The notes under the pieces are model-generated. The model was not told the origin of the DNA. It ran no database searches and saw only the letters and a program-made list of their open reading frames with translations. DNA of 43,063 bases from an uncultured Porphyromonas sp. GTDB lineage: Bacteria > Bacteroidota > Bacteroidia > Bacteroidales > Porphyromonadaceae. Positions 40,466 to 43,063 of this stretch are shown piece after piece. Location of the stretch: positions 1-43,063 of the forward strand of contig UQBE01000013.1 of the NCBI GenBank assembly GCA_900539155.1, read 5' to 3'. Position 1 is the first letter of the stretch; the number at the start of each line of letters is the position of its first letter. Made by a program: the position numbers and the translations under genes.

Positions 40466-41941
40466 TTACTGCTGGCTTAGAGCTGCGTGCATATTGGCAG
40501 CAGCCTTGCGTCCGTCACCCATAGCGAGGATGACTGTCGCACCTCCACGGACGATATCGCCACCAGCGTAGACCTCTTTGATAGAGCTCTGGTTCTGCTC
40601 GTTGACGATGACAGTCCCCTTGGGCGTAACTTCCAATCCCTGGAAGGAGCGGGGGATGAGCGGGTTCGGCGAGACCCCGATGCTCACGACGACGACATCT
40701 ACATCTATCTCATCAATAGCTCCTGGGATGGGAACAGGCTTGCGACGACCATCGGGTGTGGGGTCGCCTAGCTCCATGCGCTGTAGCTTCATGCGGCACA
40801 CTTTGCCCTTTTCGTTGCCCTCGTACTCAATGGGGTTGTGTAGTGTGAGGAACTCGACGCCCTCTGCCTTAGCATGCAGGATCTCCTCACGACGTGCGGG
40901 CATCTCCTCCTCGCTACGACGATAGACGATCATAGCACGCTTAGCACCAAGGCGGAGTGCCGTACGGACTGAGTCCATAGCAGTGTTACCACCACCGATG
41001 ACAGCGACCACATCTCCCTTATAGATAGGAGTCTCGGCACCCTCGGTACCAGCACCCATCAGGTTGACACGAGTGAGGTACTCGTTAGAGCTCATGACGC
41101 CAGCGAGGTTTTCGCCAGGGATATTCATAAAGTTGGGCAAGCCCGCACCACTACCTACAAAGATGCCTACGAAGCCCATCTCCTGTAGCTGCTCATAAGA
41201 GAGCGTACGACCCACGACGACGTTGGTCTCAAAGTGTACACCCATCTGCTCTAAAATCTTGAGCTCGGCATTGACGACGCGTAGCGGGAGGCGGAACTCG
41301 GGGATACCATACTTCAGTACGCCACCGACCTCGTGTAGAGCCTCAAAGACGGTCACATCGTAACCCCAGCGCGCCATATCGCCAGCGAAAGAGAGTCCAG
41401 CAGGACCACTACCGATGACGGCAATCTTCTTGCCATTGGCAGGAGCCATCTCAGGTAGTTCGTACAGCCCATTCTCTCGCTCATAGTCTGCTACAAAACG
41501 CTCTAGATAACCGATGGCGACGGCATCGCGCTTCATCTTCTCCGTGTAGATACAGTGCTTCTCACACTGCTTCTCCTGAGGGCATACACGACCGCACACA
41601 GCGGGCAGCGAGCTACTCTCACGGATGATGTGCGCAGCTGCTGCAAAGTCTCCACGCTCTACGTTTTTGATAAAAGAGGGTATGTTGATGGATACGGGGC
41701 AACCCTCCATACAAGAGGGATTGGCACAGTCGAGACAGCGAATAGCCTCTTGACGCGCCTCAGCCTCGGTGAGACCACAGTTGACCTCTTTCGTTAGACT
41801 GTGAGCACGCTCGTGTGGATCCACCTCAGTCATCTTGACTCGTGGTATATCCATACGCTCCTTACCGGTATGTGCCTTGCGAAGCTCCTCGCGCCAAGGT
41901 TCGTTGCGACGAGCGGTGACCAGATCCTTTTGTTCTGACAT
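40466..41941 (-). CDS. nfnB: NfnB-type (glutamate synthase small subunit-like) NADPH oxidoreductase
   Basis: A 491-residue FAD and iron-sulfur protein. The N-terminal cluster domain has CLDCANPSCMEGCPVSINIP and CGRVCPQEKQCEKHC. Two nucleotide-binding motifs follow: VIGSGPAGLSFAGDMARWGY for FAD near 175, and AVIGGGNTAMDSVRTALRLG near 315. The C-terminal AGGDIVRGGATVILAMGDG is typical. Such proteins are often labelled GltD or GltA, but the partner directly upstream is an NfnA-like flavoprotein. The pair thus fits NfnAB, which couples ferredoxin and NADH to NADP+ reduction by electron bifurcation. No large glutamate synthase subunit is near. Confidence 0.9.
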   Translation of the reverse strand: MSEQKDLVTARRNEPWREELRKAHTGKERMDIPRVKMTEVDPHERAHSLTKEVNCGLTEAEARQEAIRCLDCANPSCMEGCPVSINIPSFIKNVERGDFAAAAHIIRESSSLPAVCGRVCPQEKQCEKHCIYTEKMKRDAVAIGYLERFVADYERENGLYELPEMAPANGKKIAVIGSGPAGLSFAGDMARWGYDVTVFEALHEVGGVLKYGIPEFRLPLRVVNAELKILEQMGVHFETNVVVGRTLSYEQLQEMGFVGIFVGSGAGLPNFMNIPGENLAGVMSSNEYLTRVNLMGAGTEGAETPIYKGDVVAVIGGGNTAMDSVRTALRLGAKRAMIVYRRSEEEMPARREEILHAKAEGVEFLTLHNPIEYEGNEKGKVCRMKLQRMELGDPTPDGRRKPVPIPGAIDEIDVDVVVVSIGVSPNPLIPRSFQGLEVTPKGTVIVNEQNQSSIKEVYAGGDIVRGGATVILAMGDGRKAAANMHAALSQQ

Positions 41942-41971
41942 TATAATATTGTGGTTAACTCAGGTGATATG

Positions 41972-42757
41972 TTACTTCCTATAGGTGTTGAGACGCATCA
42001 GTAGCTCGTCAAAGTCTACTTGGTGAGCGTCAAACTCAGGCCCATCGACGCATACGAAGCGGGTCTTGCCTCCGACGGTGATACGACAAGCACCGCACAT
42101 ACCCGTGCCATCGACCATAATGGTATTGAGTGAGGCGGTGGTGGGGATGTTGTACTTCTTAGTAAGCAGAGCGACAAACTTCATCATGATGGCGGGCCCA
42201 ATGGTCACGCAGAGGTCTACCTTCTCACGCTTGATGACAGACTCGACACCATCGGTCACGAGACCCTTGGTACCATAGGAGCCGTCGTCGGTCATGATGA
42301 TGACCTCGTCAGCAAACTCTCTGAACTCCTTCTCCAGTATGATGAGTTCCTTAGTACGTGCCGCTGCAACGACGATTACCTTATTGCCAGCAGCCTTGAG
42401 TGCCCGAGCGATAGGGTAGAGTGGTGCCATACCGACACCACCACCAGCACAGACTACGGTGCCAAAGTTCTCAATATGTGTGGCTTGTCCTAGTGGCCCC
42501 ACGATGTCGTGGATCATGTCTCCAGCGTTCAGAGCAACTAGTCGCTGAGAGGACTCGCCGACGGCTTGGACAATCAGCGTAATCGTGCCGGCATCTACAT
42601 CAGCATCGGCAATAGTGTAGGGTACGCGCTCACTATGGTCGGTGACACGTACGATGACAAAGTGTCCAGCACGGCGTGACTTGGCAATCAGGGGTGCCTC
42701 GACAACCAGCTTGGCTACTTTTTCGGAGAGAAAAGTCTTACTGACTATACGATTCAT
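41972..42757 (-). CDS. nfnA: NfnA-type FAD/NAD-binding subunit
   Basis: A 261-residue subunit of the ferredoxin-NADP reductase family (related to dihydroorotate dehydrogenase PyrK). FAD binding: RVPYTIADADVDAGTITLIV near 47. NAD binding: VVCAGGGVGMAPLYPIARAL near 104. The C-terminal [2Fe-2S] site is DGTGMCGACRITVGGKTRFV with a further VCVDGPEFD. It precedes nfnB by 30 bp. Also possible is a sulfide dehydrogenase (SudB) label for the same family; the NfnAB role is preferred from the pairing. It heads the five-gene minus-strand run. Confidence 0.9.
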   Translation of the reverse strand: MNRIVSKTFLSEKVAKLVVEAPLIAKSRRAGHFVIVRVTDHSERVPYTIADADVDAGTITLIVQAVGESSQRLVALNAGDMIHDIVGPLGQATHIENFGTVVCAGGGVGMAPLYPIARALKAAGNKVIVVAAARTKELIILEKEFREFADEVIIMTDDGSYGTKGLVTDGVESVIKREKVDLCVTIGPAIMMKFVALLTKKYNIPTTASLNTIMVDGTGMCGACRITVGGKTRFVCVDGPEFDAHQVDFDELLMRLNTYRK

Positions 42758-42805
42758 AGCGTTGTGTGATATGATATATGCTAATCAAGAATGGTCTCGA
42801 TAGGG

Positions 42806-42821
42806 TACCTATAGATAGGTA
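42806..42821. promoter_or_regulatory. Palindrome at the nfnA transcription start
   Basis: TACCTAT-AG-ATAGGTA, a perfect 7-2-7 dyad, just downstream of the -7 element at 42826-42833, so it overlaps the expected transcription start. A likely operator. Confidence 0.55.
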
Positions 42822-42825
42822 TTGC

Positions 42826-42833
42826 CAAAGGTA
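42826..42833 (-). promoter_or_regulatory. Promoter -7 element for the nfnAB run
   Basis: CAAAGGTA on the plus strand, TACCTTTG on the minus strand, about 70 bp before the nfnA start. Confidence 0.6.
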
Positions 42834-42875
42834 CGACTTTTTCACCACCTAACCACAATTTCAAGCGCTGCACTC

Positions 42876-42982
42876 AGGGCTGACGCATTACAATTGCTCT
42901 GTCAGGAGCTACACACAGCGACAAGCAAGGAATAGATGCACTCATTGTGTCCCTATGCCCTCTGCCCTCTAATCTCTAATTA
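42876..42982 (-). repeat. Dispersed repeat module R and heptamers, copy 3 (inverted)
   Basis: Read on the minus strand, 42945-42876 repeats CATCTATTCCTTGCTTGTCG and GTGTAGCTCCTGACAGAGC, matching 20850-20893. At 42958-42982 lie the inverted heptamers (TTAGAGATTAGAGGGC). The order heptamers then R is the same as beside array D. Confidence 0.7.
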
Positions 42983-43020
42983 ACGGGAAATTTCGTTCGA
43001 CTCCCTCCATTCTCGAATAT

Positions 43021-43063
43021 CCACGTGGGAAATCTCAAATCTCCACGTGGATATTTTTTATTT
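43021..43063. repeat. 22-bp periodic palindrome array F (CCACGTGG), cut by the window end
   Basis: CCACGTGG at 43021-43028 and 43043-43050, 22 bp apart, followed by the same ATATTTTTTATTT linker as in arrays B and D. It is inverted relative to D, as shown by the flanking heptamers and module R. The rest lies outside the window. Confidence 0.85.

Overview
The window looks like a chromosomal segment of a Bacteroidota anaerobe, most probably a Porphyromonas of moderate GC content (asaccharolytica/uenonis-like; genus inferred from gene content and protein style, not from a search). The signs are promoters of the Bacteroidetes type (TTTG about 20 bp before TAnnTTTG), a secreted protein with a type IX secretion C-terminal domain, Bacteroidetes-only families (DUF4290, DUF4286, DUF4105, DUF3078-like), a MurA with Asp in place of the active-site Cys, a Tgt without the usual Cys zinc triad, and an NfnAB pair.

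Layout. 1-1400: intergenic DNA with a palindrome array, then an FMN riboswitch and ribB, convergent with a bioD-rel unit on the minus strand (1401-4381). 4566-6227: a minus-strand secreted LRR protein. 6228-7055: a long intergenic region holding a palindrome array. 7056-15068: a plus-strand housekeeping run lysS-gpsA-pgi-DUF4290-murA-rimM-dxr. 15069-18259: a second array, a Trp-rich repeat protein, and a WYL regulator-exonuclease-metallophosphoesterase operon. 18488-20319 (minus): ahpC, a lipoprotein and a tRNA with anticodon CAT. 20320-21152: intergenic with a third large array. 21153-29148 (plus): grpE-dnaJ-DUF4105 protein-degenerate alkaline phosphatase-like protein-secA. 29280-30759 (plus): yicC-gmk. 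30801-34707 (minus): DUF4286-ruvC-alpha/beta hydrolase and a BspA-type LRR protein. 34708-35238: intergenic with another array. 35239-42757 (minus): nfnA-nfnB-priA-outer membrane protein-tgt. 42758-43063: intergenic with an array cut by the window edge.

The most striking signal is non-coding. Six intergenic arrays (about 137-212, 6502-6661, 15164-15279, 20558-20717, 34883-34976 and 43021-end) are built from unrelated palindromic words (GGAACT/AGTTCC, GGRA/TCCC, CCACGTGG, GAAAC/GTTTC), yet all repeat with a 22-bp period. Several share a flanking TTCGGAGGAA-like module and TTAGAGG-like heptamers. This looks like one type of element whose sequence changes while its geometry is kept.

Two proteins appear to be pseudoenzymes by motif inspection: a PriA without Walker A, DEEH or the C-terminal arginine motif but with all eight zinc cysteines, and a PafA-like phosphatase without its nucleophile or metal ligands, encoded directly before secA. 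Intrinsic terminators here repeatedly use an AGACT/AGTCT stem word, and two loci share a 46-bp hairpin-forming element.
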